Source of the DNA: Benincasa hispida
Lineage: Eukaryota > Streptophyta > Magnoliopsida > Cucurbitales > Cucurbitaceae
DNA length: 64,000 bases
Assembly: GCF_009727055.1 (NCBI RefSeq)
Contig: NC_052357.1
Location: 91,083,650 to 91,147,649, forward strand
Direction of reading: 5' to 3'
Part shown: one piece after another, positions 36,835 to 49,441 of the stretch
How positions within the stretch are numbered: position 1 is the stretch's first letter
Layout of the letters: the number at the start of each line of letters is the position of its first letter
Program-made: the position numbers and the translations under genes
Notes under the pieces: generated by a model
What the model saw: the letters and a program-made list of their open reading frames with translations, nothing else
Told to the model about the DNA's origin: nothing
Database searches by the model: none

Positions 36835-38080
36835 TCAGTCATTAATTTATTGAAGGTCTCAGTTTTCATTATTTTTTTTCTTCGTGGATTAAGTAAGTCA
36901 TTATAGATTTAGATCAATCAAGTTTTAAAACTTACTTTTTCTACATATCGTAAATATTTTTTCGTTTCTTGTCAATACAGAACGATCACTTCAAACTGGC
37001 TATGCAATGGTCACAGGCGATATTTCACTTTCTTCGGGGCCGAAAAGAAGGCACTGGCGAAATGTGAAGAACTGTGCTGTAAGTTGTAACTGAAAAAACT
37101 TAATCTATAAGTTTAATAAGATAAAGAATCTGTTTTAAAACTATATAAATATGAAGTTAGAAAGGATGAATTGTAGAGAGATGAGTTGGTGGATATTTTA
37201 AAAAATTGATTGTTTGTTCTTACCATTCTTGCTCAGCAATGTATATTTATTCTTGTAACTGAGCAATATTAGAGGAATTATACCTTTTTCTTCTGTTTAT
37301 TTGTTGTGATGTATGAAATTTTCTTCCAATCCAACCTCCCCAAGACTCTCAGGATTATTCAATGTTTTTCTTAACCCTGGAATTTGTCATTTACTTTTCT
37401 TTCCTTTAAATTTATTAACTTTCTTTTTTCATGGAAAGATTCTTTTTATTTTTGTTTGCTGTTTAAATAGATTGATTAATAATTTTCGAGTGAATTTGAA
37501 AGGGAAGGATGCCTATTAATAGTTATATATATATTCTTTTTATAAATGTAGTAGTATGAAAATTTGAATGCATGTATGTTGGCCTAGATTTTTCCATATT
37601 TGAATATATGTGACAATAGTGTGAAATGAATAAATAAATATAATCAACAAGGCCATTGCTTTATTTTCATTTTCATTTTATTATTTTATTTATTTTTGGT
37701 TGACAGTAGGAACTATTGGGATAACATAGTATTTGGTTTAATTTTGAAAATAAGTTATTTAAAAAAGTTAAAATATTTGGCGATGATTCAAAAATAACTT
37801 TTGGAATACTTTTTTTTAAAGTATATTTTAAACAATTTTTATTAAAAAAAATTAAATAAAAATAACGTTTTTTAAAAATATCTTTTTCCCGCTCTTTTAC
37901 CTATTGAGCTGAAATTTTTGTGGGTAGAATGATGACATTTGCACAAACACAAAAGTATAAAAACTCAAATCTAACAATTGAATTACTTTGAAGGGTAATT
38001 TCTCCACTCCCCCTCAGCCTCATGAAAAGGCTACTTAATTACGACTTTGGAGACGATCATTACAATCTAAAATGGAGAAT
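36835..38080. other. 3' flank of NPG1 and AT-rich spacer
   Basis: The NPG1 3' UTR lies in the first few hundred bases. AATAAG/AATAAA-type signals occur near 37120 and 37630, but the poly(A) site cannot be fixed. A spliced 3' UTR (GAAG|GTCTC to TACAG|AACG, 36855-36980) is possible. Nothing else is recognisable. Confidence 0.45.
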
Positions 38081-38850
38081 TTGTACAAATAATCCAAAAA
38101 TTAGACAAAAAAAATGTCAAAGAATCTAGTTTTTGAAAAAAAAAAAAATGCTGAATGATTCTTTGCTCACGTCAAATTCGGATGAAATTATCAAAATATA
38201 GTCACGCACACACGGAAAAGCATTTCGTTCTCGCTTTCGCTCTCTCTCAGTATTGCTTTTGCTCTCTCTTTTTCTCACTCACAAATCACTACTCTCTCTA
38301 TGTCTCTTGCTCCCTCGGTCTTGGTCACTCTCACTCTCTCGGTCTTGGTTTCTCTCGATCTCTCTCTTCCTTTCCTCACAAAATCACTCATCTCTCTTGC
38401 TCTTGTTCACTGAAGTTGGTTGTATCAGAGCTGTTCATTTGGATTTGTTGTGCCGGAGAAGAAGTTGGAAATCTTGCTCTTGCTCTCGTTCGCCGGAGAA
38501 GGTGCAGTGCCGTAGAAGAAGAAGACTCGTGGAGATGAAGAAGATGTGAAGAAGGGAAAAAACCAATAGGAGAAGAAGACTTCTCGCGGAGATGAAGATG
38601 TGAAAAAGAAGAAGAAAAAACCCAATTGAAGAAGAAGAAAATGTGAAAAAGAAGAAAAAAAACCAGACCTGTCGGTGGTCTAGAGAAGAAGAAAGAAAAA
38701 GAAAAACAAATAAAGGAAGAAAAATACCGTGGCTTTACTTGTTTATGTCATCAACAGAAGTTTATTTGACATTTTTTTAAAAAAATTTAGGTTTGTATTT
38801 TGGGTTTAATTCTTGGGTTATCTGTATAATTATTCCTAAGAAAATGAACA
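38081..38850. mobile_element. Foldback (MITE-like) element, copy 2
   Basis: Same family as 3241-3821 but opposite orientation. Shared blocks include TTCGGATGAAATTA, ATTCTCG-type CT-rich runs, and AAAAATTxxG with A-runs before ATGTCAAA. Its ends are inverted relatives (AATAATCCAAAAATTAGAC versus, reverse-complemented from the right, CAGATAACCCAAGAATTAAAC). Open frames 38155-38549 are CT-repeat artefacts. Confidence 0.65.
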
Positions 38851-39469
38851 AAATATATGTATGTAAAAACTTGTAAATAACTAGCACTACATCAGTCTAG
38901 TCTAAGTATAGCTCAGTTTGAAAAATCCCCCACCTTGATCTTCATTTGTTGCAAAACAAAATAATAATAGTAAGCTACATATTACTCACACATGCCTTTA
39001 AAATAGTACAAGCTTTGGATCTAATGACGATTTGAAATTAATCACATTGGAGTGTTTATACGATCGAGTCTATGTCAATCTATATTTGATTTTGTGATAG
39101 GTATATTTTGTGGTAACTGAGTCGCCAAAATGGTGGCCATAACATTGATTTTGTAGCAAAAAAAAAAAAAAAAACTTGAATGTAGTCTTAATTGTAGATA
39201 TCATTTAAGCAGCCTAAACAATACCTAATAAAAATCTACTGTATGATAATTTTTTTTTTCTTTTTAAAAAATTGAAACTATTTATATTTTGTTTTGTAAG
39301 AAAAAGGGGAAGGATAAGATAACTACACCTAATCTACTTTTCTGCAAAAATCACATTTGAAAAGAGAGTTAGACGTATTTCCGAAACCCTTGAATCATTT
39401 TTTATGCGATAATATCAAAACCGGGTTGTTGTAAAGAGATCTAAGTCGATACATTGCAATGGATTTTTT
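38851..39469. other. Spacer, nothing recognised
   Basis: AT-rich, with short A and T runs. No coding or clear element end. Confidence 0.5.
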
Positions 39470-40286
39470 TAAATAATATTATTTTAATAAATATTAACAA
39501 AAATAGGGTTGGATTGAAACTATTGGCAAAAATAGAGTTGTGTAATCGTGGACTCGATACACGATTACCTTTACATCGTGTATCCGGTACACGACTTCCT
39601 TCAGAGCACGTAAATCTGCCACACCTGGTAGTGACCTGGCACGCGCAGACTGCCAAATGGGTAGTCATGCAACGTTAACCAGGTAATCGTGGACGGGGTC
39701 CAAGATTACCCTAACTTGTGTGCCAAGTACACGATTTAGTGGTCCCTACACCCCACGACCTTCTCCTTCCCTTTCTTCCTATCTGAAACTTTCCAACTTT
39801 TTTCCTCTCTCTTAAAACCGTCGATCCAACTGCCGCCACTGTCTATCGATCTAGTTGCTGTCGCTGTTCACCGATCTACCGTTCGCCATCTTTCTTCCCG
39901 TTGATCTACCTTCCGCCGTAGGTATTTCTTTTTTAATTTATTTTCATTTGGGTTGATTTAAGTGTATACTCCATAGATCTCATATTGGACTGATTACTTT
40001 TTTTTTTGTTAGTTGAATATCATAACTTGGATTGTCGATTTTTTTTTTTTAATTTAAAGTGACAGTTGAAATGTTACATTTGATTGATGCATATTCGATT
40101 TTTTTTCCATTTGAATTTGGGCTGACTTAGGAAAATATTTGGATTGTTTAGACTGGTAAAAAAAATAAAAATATTTGGACTATTTGGAACATATATTTAT
40201 TTGGACGGCTTAAAAGAAGAAACAAAGTTTTTGTCGTATTAACATATTTTTGGTTGACTATAACAATGGTAAAAATTTGAGTAAAT

Positions 40287-40831
40287 ATGTTGATGCTTCC
40301 TAAATATTTAGTCATTCTTGAACCTGAAAATGATGGAGACAGTGATATTGATGTCAAACTTGATGAATTATTTGGGAACGATAGAAATGGGGAACATGAT
40401 ATTGAGTTGGTTTCGTCGGTCACACAAATAGATTGAAAAATTACAAATTAAACTTGTGAACGAATGTCAACATTGGAGGAAAGGAGTAGATGTGTAGATA
40501 ATTCTAGTTTAATACAAAAAGGAATGTTATTTGACATTAAAGAAGATTTATAGTTGGCTGTAAAAAAATACCGCATGACAGAACACTATGAGATTGTCGT
40601 TGTAGAATCAAATCAAGATACTTGGTATGTGAGATGCAAACATAGGATGGTTGTGATTGGAGGTTATGGGCATGTCGGCGTAAAACCCATTGGATGTTTG
40701 AAATCATCGGATTTGAAGGGGACCACTCATGTTTGTACTCATAATTGTCACAAGATCATTCACAACTTGATTCAAATTTTATGAGTATCGAAATCCAAAA
40801 TATGGTTAGAGTTGATCCTGGGATACCTATG
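40287..40831 (+). pseudogene. MULE transposase, N-terminal part
   Basis: An acidic N-terminus (LEPENDGDSDIDVKLDELF) is followed after stops by the MuDR plant-transposase zinc-type region: LAVKKYRMTEHYEIVVVESN, 'TWYVRCKHRM', and a DLKGTTHVCTHNCH segment matching the family's 'HTC' signature. A stop near 40434 and the LTR insertion at 40832 disable it. Confidence 0.8.
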
Positions 40832-42491
40832 TGAAGGAAATCGGGACAATGATTTCTGTGAGTAGCGGAAGCAAGACTATTCCAAATTACAATCATGAAT
40901 CAATAATACATTTACAGTCGACTTCAATACAAGTGGTTATGCAAATATATAGAGAAATTACAGCATGAAACAACATAAAGAACAGAGAGCAAACTGAACG
41001 CACATAAGAGGACGCGTCTCCACACTCCGATGTGCGACTCTGATCAAACAACTGTAATCACAAGCGCTCGATCTACACGATCACAACACCGCACGAACAC
41101 AGCACAAACTCTTCGCGTTCGTCCTTAACAAACTCCTTGGTCACGAACTCCTTCGCAACAGCGAACGGCCTCCACAGCACCACAAACGACCTCCGAAAAA
41201 CCTCGAGGGTGTCGAGTTGAGTCTGACACCACCAACAAGGCGACCTTGGTATTCTCGGTGTGAGAATCCAGAGGGTGGGCTTTGTTCGGACTTGGTGTGA
41301 GACAGACGAACGGAGGAAAGACAGATCGTGTACACGACTGGGTAAGTGGGAAAATTCGGAGACCTATCGTGTAGGTCGATGCCCAATCATTTAGATAAAG
41401 CTATGTGATTGTCTAGCAAAAGCTATGCGATCGTTTAGCTATATCGTTTAGCTTGGCTGATTCTACACGATCGTTTACTTTAGGCCAGCGATCGTTTAGC
41501 AAAGCTATGCAATTGTTTAGTAAACACTGCACGATCGTTTAGCTAGCAGCTGCACGATTGTTTACCTAGCCCAGCCGTCGTTTAGTAAATCTATATTTAC
41601 TTAACGACTTTCGTGAGTTTCTTTTCGCCGGAGAGAAAACTCAAAACTTTTCAAAATTTCCAAAACCTCTTTTTTTTTTTTATAAAAAAAATAGGAAACT
41701 GATTTCCTTTTAAAACCTCACGGTTACCATGATCAATAACCACTCACTACATTTGGTTATTTAAAAGAAAAAGTATTAATTATCTAATAATCAATATTAT
41801 TATAAATATAAATGATAACCAACTTATCATACTATATTTATAACCTATAGTTTTAATATTTCATCTCATGAAACATATAAACCATAGTTCTTTTTCTATT
41901 CCATGGTATTTAATGTAAATCTCATTTACATCAATCCTCCACTAGATGTATTTCATACATCATACGATTATATCACATATAATCAAAATACCTCTTGTCA
42001 ATTTGAACATTTCAAATCAACACCAAGAACTGATCCTTCAACATGAACCCAAGCCTACCAAGGGAACGCTCATTTGGACCTGTAGATCCGAAGCTCCAAC
42101 GGTACGTGAATAACTGACTAAACTCTTTAGTCACGGGATCCACCATCCGTTAACTGCCAGGGACTTCACTAAAGGCCGACAACTGAACTCTCCTCACTAT
42201 AGATATATTATCTGTCCATCTTAACTAATGAGTAGTGCGAAAACCCTTCACAGATCATTCGTAAGTACAACTGGGCCAATAAACCGTTATACCCCTATAG
42301 TTACATCTGTCTCCTTAAGTACCACTTATTCCCCTAATGAACATAAGTCATAGTCCTACTATGACCAAGGAGCTTTGTTTATTGGATATGAGTAAATGCC
42401 AGAATTAAATAACACTTATTTTATTCATTTAACAATGTGCATCTTTACAAAACAACGAGACTCCGAGAGAATTAGGACACCAATCCCAACA
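40832..42491 (-). mobile_element. Solo LTR, family A1, inserted in the MULE transposase
   Basis: On the minus strand it starts TGTTGGGATTGGTGTCC and ends GATTTCCTTCA, 1660 bp. Flanks are CTATG (40827-40831) and TTATG (42492-42496), a 5-bp target duplication with one change. Same family as 5723-7781. It carries the ACGATCG motif cluster at about 41330-41600. Confidence 0.9.
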
Positions 42492-42981
42492 TTATGGCCC
42501 TACTCCAAGAAGTAATTAAAAAACAATATGGGTATAATGTCAATTATAGGCGGGTGTGACAAGCAAGAGAAAAGCATTGATTGCTATGTTTGGTGATTGA
42601 GAGAAATCATATTCAGAACTTCCATATTGGTCGAGTACTTTTGTTCATTACAATCCAGGAACACGATCAGATTGGTATTTCCTTCCATTTGATGTGTCAG
42701 ATACAACTATTTTTTGTCGAGTTTTCTGGTCCTTCAGTCCCGCAAGAGAAGAGTTCAAATATTATAGACCATTAATTCAGATTAATGGAACTCATCTCTG
42801 TGGAAAGTATAGGGGGAAATTATTGACCGCATTATCTATTAATGCGTACGAGCATATATTTTCCCTTGCTTTTGCTATTGTTAAAGGTGAAAACTCGTCT
42901 AGTTGGTCATAATTTTTGTGGGCATTGCGTGAATATGTTACCCAACGAGATGGTATTTGCTTGATTTCTGATAAGCATAAG
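42492..42981 (+). pseudogene. MULE transposase, catalytic part
   Basis: Continues the transposase: 'QYGYNVNYRRV', then FWSFSPAREEFKYYRPLIQI, NGTHLCGKYRGKLL, FSLAFAIVKGENSSSWS and 'LREYVTQRDGICLISDKH'. The first catalytic Asp of the family (usually IDGTHL) is Asn here. A stop follows SSWS. The reading ends at the next element. Confidence 0.85.
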
Positions 42982-44165
42982 TGTGAAACCCGGATTTCCA
43001 TTTTTTCTACTTAAGCAGGTGATAAAAGGAATTAACTAAGTGAAAGTTAAATCCAATGTTGAAATGAAGGAAATTTCTAAGTGTTGAATAGATTTTCCTT
43101 GAGTAATTTTGAGTTACGCCTTAATTAATGAAATTTGGCTAAGTGTAAAGTAAAAAAAGAACCATGCGTTAGGAGACATTAACGCATAAGATGAGAAGAA
43201 AGGCAACCATGCATTTATAGGGTTGGACGCATATTGGCCGAAGCGTTGGCAAGAGGCGTTGGCAAGAGTTGCTCATACGTTGAGAATGCATGAACAAGAG
43301 CGGAGAGAGCGAGATGTTGAGTGCAAGGCGCTGGGCAGACAATTGTGTAGCAGTAAGTGGCGCTACATGATGAGGTAGAAGATCGTATAGTAAGTGAACG
43401 GCGCGATGAAGTAGACGATCGTGTAGGCGGGCGCTGGATGATTGTGTAGCAATATGGGGAGCTAAATGATGAGGTAGGCGATCGTATTGCAGATGCGTGG
43501 AGCTAAGCGATGCGCTAGACGATTGTGTAGATGCGCGTGACGTTAAGCGATGAGAAGTGACGCGCTAGACGATCGGCTATACGATAGGCAACGTACTACA
43601 CGATCAGTGTAACCGCTAGATGATAAGCGTGGAAGCTAGACGATAGTGCTATACGATAACGTTAAGCGTTAAGCGATGCACGAGTGTTAAACGATAGGCG
43701 ATGACGTTAAGCGATAGGCAATACGGCGTCAATGCTAAACGGTGGAGGTAAATGATGGGTGTGATAACTAAACGATAGGCTATGCGTGAGATCGTTGAGA
43801 GCGAGATCTTTTACTAAACGATTGAGCTACATGATGGGCCGCTGAAGCTAAGCGATAGATGCAGGAACTAAGCGATGGGGTGGTGCTGAGGCTTGCGTTA
43901 CGCAAGATTGATGAACTCATCCGGACAAATGTCTATACTGAGAGATGGTTAGACTTGAGTTAGTAGGAGCTGGACGAATTAAGTTTCATGCAAAGGAAGA
44001 CTTATGCATGAGAAGGACAACACAAATAGGTGTGTGGCAGTGGCATGAGAGTAGGTAAATGTCAAGGAAGTAGGTGGTGGCAAAACATGGTGCAAACATT
44101 TCAAGAGTAGGAGGTGTCTTGCATTGGAGGCTTGGTAAAGATGATAAGGATCATTTCCTTTGGCC

Positions 44166-44173
44166 TATAAATA
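44166..44173 (+). promoter_or_regulatory. TATA box of the TGTGAA-type LTR
   Basis: TATAAATA in the LTR, about 1.2 kb from its start, in a GGCCTATAAATACCACC setting typical of plant LTR promoters. Confidence 0.6.
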
Positions 44174-45108
44174 CCACCACAAGATGTCTCTTCCATTAAT
44201 AAGCTAAATCCTCTTCAAAGAATTTAAAGAAGGGTGTTAGAAAGTGGATCTGAAAGAGACCATGCATTAGGAGTAAGATCATGCGTTGGTCATGAAGTTC
44301 CAAGAGGAGGTGATGCTGATGGACAGGGAAGTCTGGAAGTAGCATCAACTTGGGACGAAAATTTCTCCCAGAATACTCGTGCATTTGGAGTGATTTTATT
44401 ACCATCTAAAAGCTCTGAGAGTCTAGTTTTTAGAGTAGGGCTGCCGAAGAAGAAGCTCAAAGGAATCAGGCTGGAGAGTGAGGAAAATATAGAAGGGTCG
44501 AGCTGTCGGGTAAGCTTGAGCCAGTCTTAATGTTTTGAAGATTTTAGCCAAACCACGAGAAGTTATGAGCTAAGATTTTGAGGTAAGTTTTCTGAGACAT
44601 TTTAGAGCATATTTTTAGAAAGAAGTATCTCGAGATAAGGCTTAAAACTATGAGTAATCTGAGCTTTAAATTGAATCTAGATCTTAGGGTTCAAAAGGGA
44701 GCTCGAGGTGGTCAAGGAACTTCTAGAGAGAAAGGTTCCTAAACGATCAAGGTGAGTGACTAAATATTTGATTAAATCTTTACAATGTTTTAAAGAAAGA
44801 TTATTCTCATACTAGCTAGTTTTACAAAGTAATTTTCAAGCAAACCATGAGTTATGTTTTAAACGTATGCCATGTATGAATGTTTATTGAAAAACTATTT
44901 ATGTGTGTTTAAATACACCAAGCATGCGTTAGTATTTTTAAAGACATGTTTTCTATGTGTTATACTTTACATGCTTTAAAAAGAAATTCATTGTATGACT
45001 AATTTTACTTGAAAGTCGATACCAAAGGACATTTGAGAAGGTATCCGAGCAACTCGATACTGAAGGATAAGTTTTGAGAAGGTATCTAAGCAAAAGTACC
45101 TAAGGTAT

Positions 45109-47223
45109 TGTTAGGGTTTGTGCCCTAAAGTCTCGTGTCCATTAGTTTGTAAACAACTTTGTACGAACACTTGTGATATATAATATAAATGATATTTACT
45201 TCACTACTTGACTTTGCACATTTAGATGTTTTTCATTTTACCACAAATCAATAAACTTAATATCCCTGGTTATCTGCTATGTAACTTTAAGCCCATGTAT
45301 GTGGTGACATACAAGTGGATCATGTCTTGAGTGATAACCAAAATGGTCTGTAGTATATGGATATAGGAGGGAAACCTTATCTTGGTAACGTTACGGATGC
45401 GACCCACTTTTGGAATGGTCACAAGTGTTGTGACTTGTCACAGATGGTCTGATCCTGATCATTCGTGTAGGGGACATGCGAGCGGGGGCATCCTATACAA
45501 AGAGTTTATATAAGACCTGACCTCGAAGTGTTAATGTCTTGTCATATAACACCGTTCATGACTAAGGCTTCACTTCATTAGGATGACCATAGGTAACATG
45601 ACCTCAATTCTGAGTGAGTTGGGAACTTCTGCCATTGAGGGCAGTCCTTTGATTTGCATGGGTGTGAGTGGCCAGAACGCCGACTCAAACCTACCATTTT
45701 GGGGATTCGTCTTATTTGAGAGCTGGGAATTCAGCTACACAAGATGAAATCCACTCCTTCTCCGAGGTAGGGGTAAGTAGATAGATAGCTCCCTTAAGGG
45801 CTGATTCCAAGGCTTGAACGATGTGGTGCCATGCACCTTCTCATGGCCCAAGAAGTGTTCACACATAGTAGGACTATGTTGTATTGTTCATTAGAGGGAT
45901 CAGTGGTACTTAAGGAGGAAGATGTAATTACAGGGACAAAATGGTAAATTGGCCCGCTATAATTACGAGCATCTGTGAAGGGTCATCGTACTGATGATTG
46001 GTTATATCCAATGGACATAGAAATATATCTATGGCAAGAAGAGTTTGACTGTCGGTCTTTAGTGGAAGGCCTGGCAGTTAACAGATGATGGATATCGTTC
46101 CTAAAGAGTTTAGTCAGCTATTCATGTACCATTGGAGCTTCGAACCATAGGTCCATAAGGTCCCCTTGGTAGCTTGGATACAAGTTGAGAGTCAGTTTTT
46201 TGGTCAATTTGAAATGTTCAAATTGACAAGAGGGAGTTCGATTATATATGATATAATTGAACGAGTTAATTAAATATGATATAGTTAACTTTATGTATGA
46301 GATACATTATTTGGAGGAAATTGGATATAAATTTGATTTATATCTAGTAGAGGAAAAATATTAGAATTAATATATGATATTAATTTATAAGTTATGAATG
46401 TGATAAGATCACATTCAATGGACGGTTAAAAAGGAAATGGGAATGCGCCTCTTCATTCTAAATTACAGATTAGTGCATTATAAATAGCAGACGGTGTGTT
46501 GATCTCGGAGTGCGCGAATATTGTGAAAAAGATAGTGTCATCGTTTAGAAAATCAGTGCCATACGATAGTGACTGCACGATCGCTTACATATACGATATT
46601 GCTAAGCGATCGCATACCGTTTACACCGTCACGCGCTATTATCTAAATGATCGTTTACCTTTTTCCTAAGCGATCATTTAGCCCATGATATTTACTAAAC
46701 GATCGTATAGACGATCACTTAGTTTTTCCTACGCGATCATTTGGACGATTGCTCACCCTTTTCCTACATGATCGTTTAGACAATCGTTTACCTTTTCCTA
46801 CATGATCGTTTAGACGATCACTTACTTTTACTACATGATTGTATACTTTACCTAAACGATCAAGCATATTGTCTATGCGATAGACAACCACATCTCCCAC
46901 TTGCTTGATCGTTGTGTACGATCTCTCTTCCTCCTTCCCTCTACCAAATCCGAACAAAGGCCACACTTTATATTCTCCCTCCAAGAATACTGAGAGCTCT
47001 GAGTGGTATTGTCTTCTCCGTTTCCTTCTGTCCGAGTGGTGATTGTTTGAGGTAGACGGTCGGGCTTCAGACTCGCTGTGAAGAAGAAATCTTCATCTGG
47101 TATGATTTCTTGATCCCTTTAGCATTATGAAAGTATGTTTGAATGTATATGCGGTAATTCTGTCACAATGAATTGGAAACATTAGCTTCTGCTTGTAAGT
47201 ACTCTTGAATAAGAGTTCCTTCA
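45109..47223 (+). repeat. 5' LTR of the non-coding element, family A2
   Basis: Aligns end to end with the solo LTR 17576-19679 (CTCGTGTCC...TTTGTAAAC near the start, ATAAGAG.TCCTTCA at the end). It carries the ACGATCG palindrome cluster at about 46540-46930. Confidence 0.9.
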
Positions 47224-47225
47224 AT

Positions 47226-47237
47226 TGGTATCAGAGC
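47226..47237 (+). other. Primer-binding site (tRNA-Met type)
   Basis: TGGTATCAGAGC, two bases after the LTR end TTCA. This fixes the LTR edge and the plus orientation of the element. Confidence 0.92.
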
Positions 47238-47624
47238 ACTCAGTTTTCTGATATTCCAATTCATTGTTGCATAAGAATTACAAATACATTCCTGGTGGGT
47301 GCATTTCTACATTGTTTAATCGTTAAATTATTGTGGATGTGCGGATTTATGGATGTTAGCCTCGGTTTAATTTAATGCTTTTACATTTGCGGTTGTTTGT
47401 AAAGGACCCTGCATTTTTTGGGCATTAATAATCGTTATCGAGTCTGTATTCAAAGTCTGTTTGAGTTTTGAGTTGTTCGTGAAAAAGATCGGAGTAAGCA
47501 TTGTGGCTCTTCTAGGAAGGAGACGATCAAGGGTTGATCGCATCGTGCAATCGATGGAGTACGCAATCGCTATTGATAGCGCCGGTTAAATGATGGGGTA
47601 TATGATCAAGTGTTGATCGCATCG

Positions 47625-49441
47625 TGTTGGATCAAGACCAGCGCGCAATAGAAGGGAACAGGATCCATAAGCATTCTAATTCATTAATTTTGGTTGAAAA
47701 GAAACATGCTAAAACAGAGTATAATGGGTTTCATGAACATACCATGGCCGAACCATTGAAATCTCCATTTCCAGCTGCTAAATCCTCCAAATCCTTGTGT
47801 AGACCACCACAAGATCTTCCCTACTATCCTCTTGGTGTTCTAGATTGAGTTGTGGGACTCAAAATAAGCTGAAATCAAAGGGAAAATGACTGAACCAACC
47901 CATTGAAGAACATTTTCTTCATCCGAATTTTTTAGCAAAAATTCAATCGGTTCATCCTTCATTTCTTCACTCCAATCTCTTCAATATATTACAAACTATC
48001 ATGCAAAGAGATGTGCTGCATGGGTTGCAGCTCATGCTTGGAGTAAACCAAAGGAAGAGGTGGTGGGTTCCTTGTAAGCTAGTTGAAGATGAACATGAAA
48101 AACCCATTTTCAATTTTGTGTAATTTTTCAATTTCCAAAATCTATTTTTGATTTTAAATTCATGTTTTATTTCTAAATTCAAAATTTAATTTTACAAAAT
48201 AATTTCATAAATTAATTTTCAAATAAAATTAATAAATAATTATTTAAACAATTTAAATAATTCTAATTAATTTAATATTAAATTAATTTTTACACAAATT
48301 CATCTTCATATATTTAAATATGATTTAAATATATATTCTCCAATTCTGTTTGATTCTAATTTGAACGTTTCAAATTAACTTATCACACTAATCTAGAGCT
48401 AATCCATTTTCAAGCTAGTAGGGGGACCTCATGGACCTACAGATCATGGACTCCAACGATCCGAGATCAATTAGCTAAACTCATTAGACTGATCTAACCC
48501 TCATTCGTTAACTAATAGGTCACTCCACTAAAGCCCATAGTTGAACTCCTCTGTAGATATATTATGTCCACTCGATATAACCATGATTAGCAAGTTAACC
48601 CTTCACAGGTTGTTCGCAATAACGGCTAGGTCAAATCTCTGTTTTACCCCCGAAATTACCTCTTATTCTTAAGTCCCCATTGATCCCCTAATGAACAATT
48701 GTTTTGTGATTCAATCACAAAACCGAGTCCCTCTCATACCAAATGAGAGGGCGGGATCCCTTGTTCAAGCCTCAGAATTAGCACTTAAGGGAACAACCTC
48801 TCTACTATCCCTAAAGCGGGTAGGAGTGAATTCCCTCTTGCACCCTATGTCCCCAGCTATCTATACGGTCTTACCCCTGAAATGGCAGTCATATTGAGTC
48901 GGCGTTGTTGAGCCAACCCTTACCTATGCAAATCTAAGAGCAATCCAAGATAAATAGAAGTTCATAGTTAGCTTAAGATTAAGGTCAAGTTACCTAGGTC
49001 ATCGCTTTGAAATAGTCAGTCTTAAACAGTAAACAATATTATAAAGTAAGAGTGACTCATTTTGTGGTCCAATCTTGTATAAACTCTTTTGCACAAGGAC
49101 ACCCCCACTTCTCATGTCCAATATGAACGAATTAGGATCACTTTGTTTGTAGCACTTTACGACTCCTTGTAACAACTACAGAGCAGGCCGTATCCAATAG
49201 TATTACCAGAATAAGGTAACCAACCTTATCCATGTACTATAGATCATTTTGACTATTTACTCGAACCAGATCCACCTTTATGTCTCCACATAAAGTTCAA
49301 GTACTAATCCAATAGTCAAGGGACTTTTAGTTTATTGGATTTCTATTCAAGCAATAGATCTATTCAATAACACCTTTATTGAATTTTCAAAATAAGCTCC
49401 ATTGTTTACATACGATGAGTTTTAGGACATAGAACCCAACA
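47625..49441 (-). mobile_element. Solo LTR, family A3, inserted in the non-coding element
   Basis: 1817 bp, TGTTGGATC...CCCAACA. Perfect target duplication CATCG on both sides (47620-47624, 49442-49446). The minus-strand start TGTTGGGTTCTATGTCC resembles the A1/A2 starts, so I give it minus orientation. It shares long similarity with 52032-53651. Unlike A1/A2 it has no ACGATCG cluster. Confidence 0.92.

Larger units (their letters stand above)
39470..42981 (+). mobile_element. Broken Mutator-like (MULE) DNA transposon
   Basis: Transposase pieces on the plus strand lie at 40287-40831 and 42497-42981, interrupted by a solo LTR (40832-42491). The 5' part (39530-39740) is GC-richer and carries repeated CGTGTA...TACACGATT blocks, as terminal parts of MULEs can. 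The left boundary is not determined. The right part is lost: the element stops at 42981, where a TGTGAA-type LTR begins. Confidence 0.75.

Noticed and set aside
38155..38549. Two overlapping plus-strand frames rich in Leu/Ser
   Set aside because: They translate the CT-rich interior of a foldback element. No family features.
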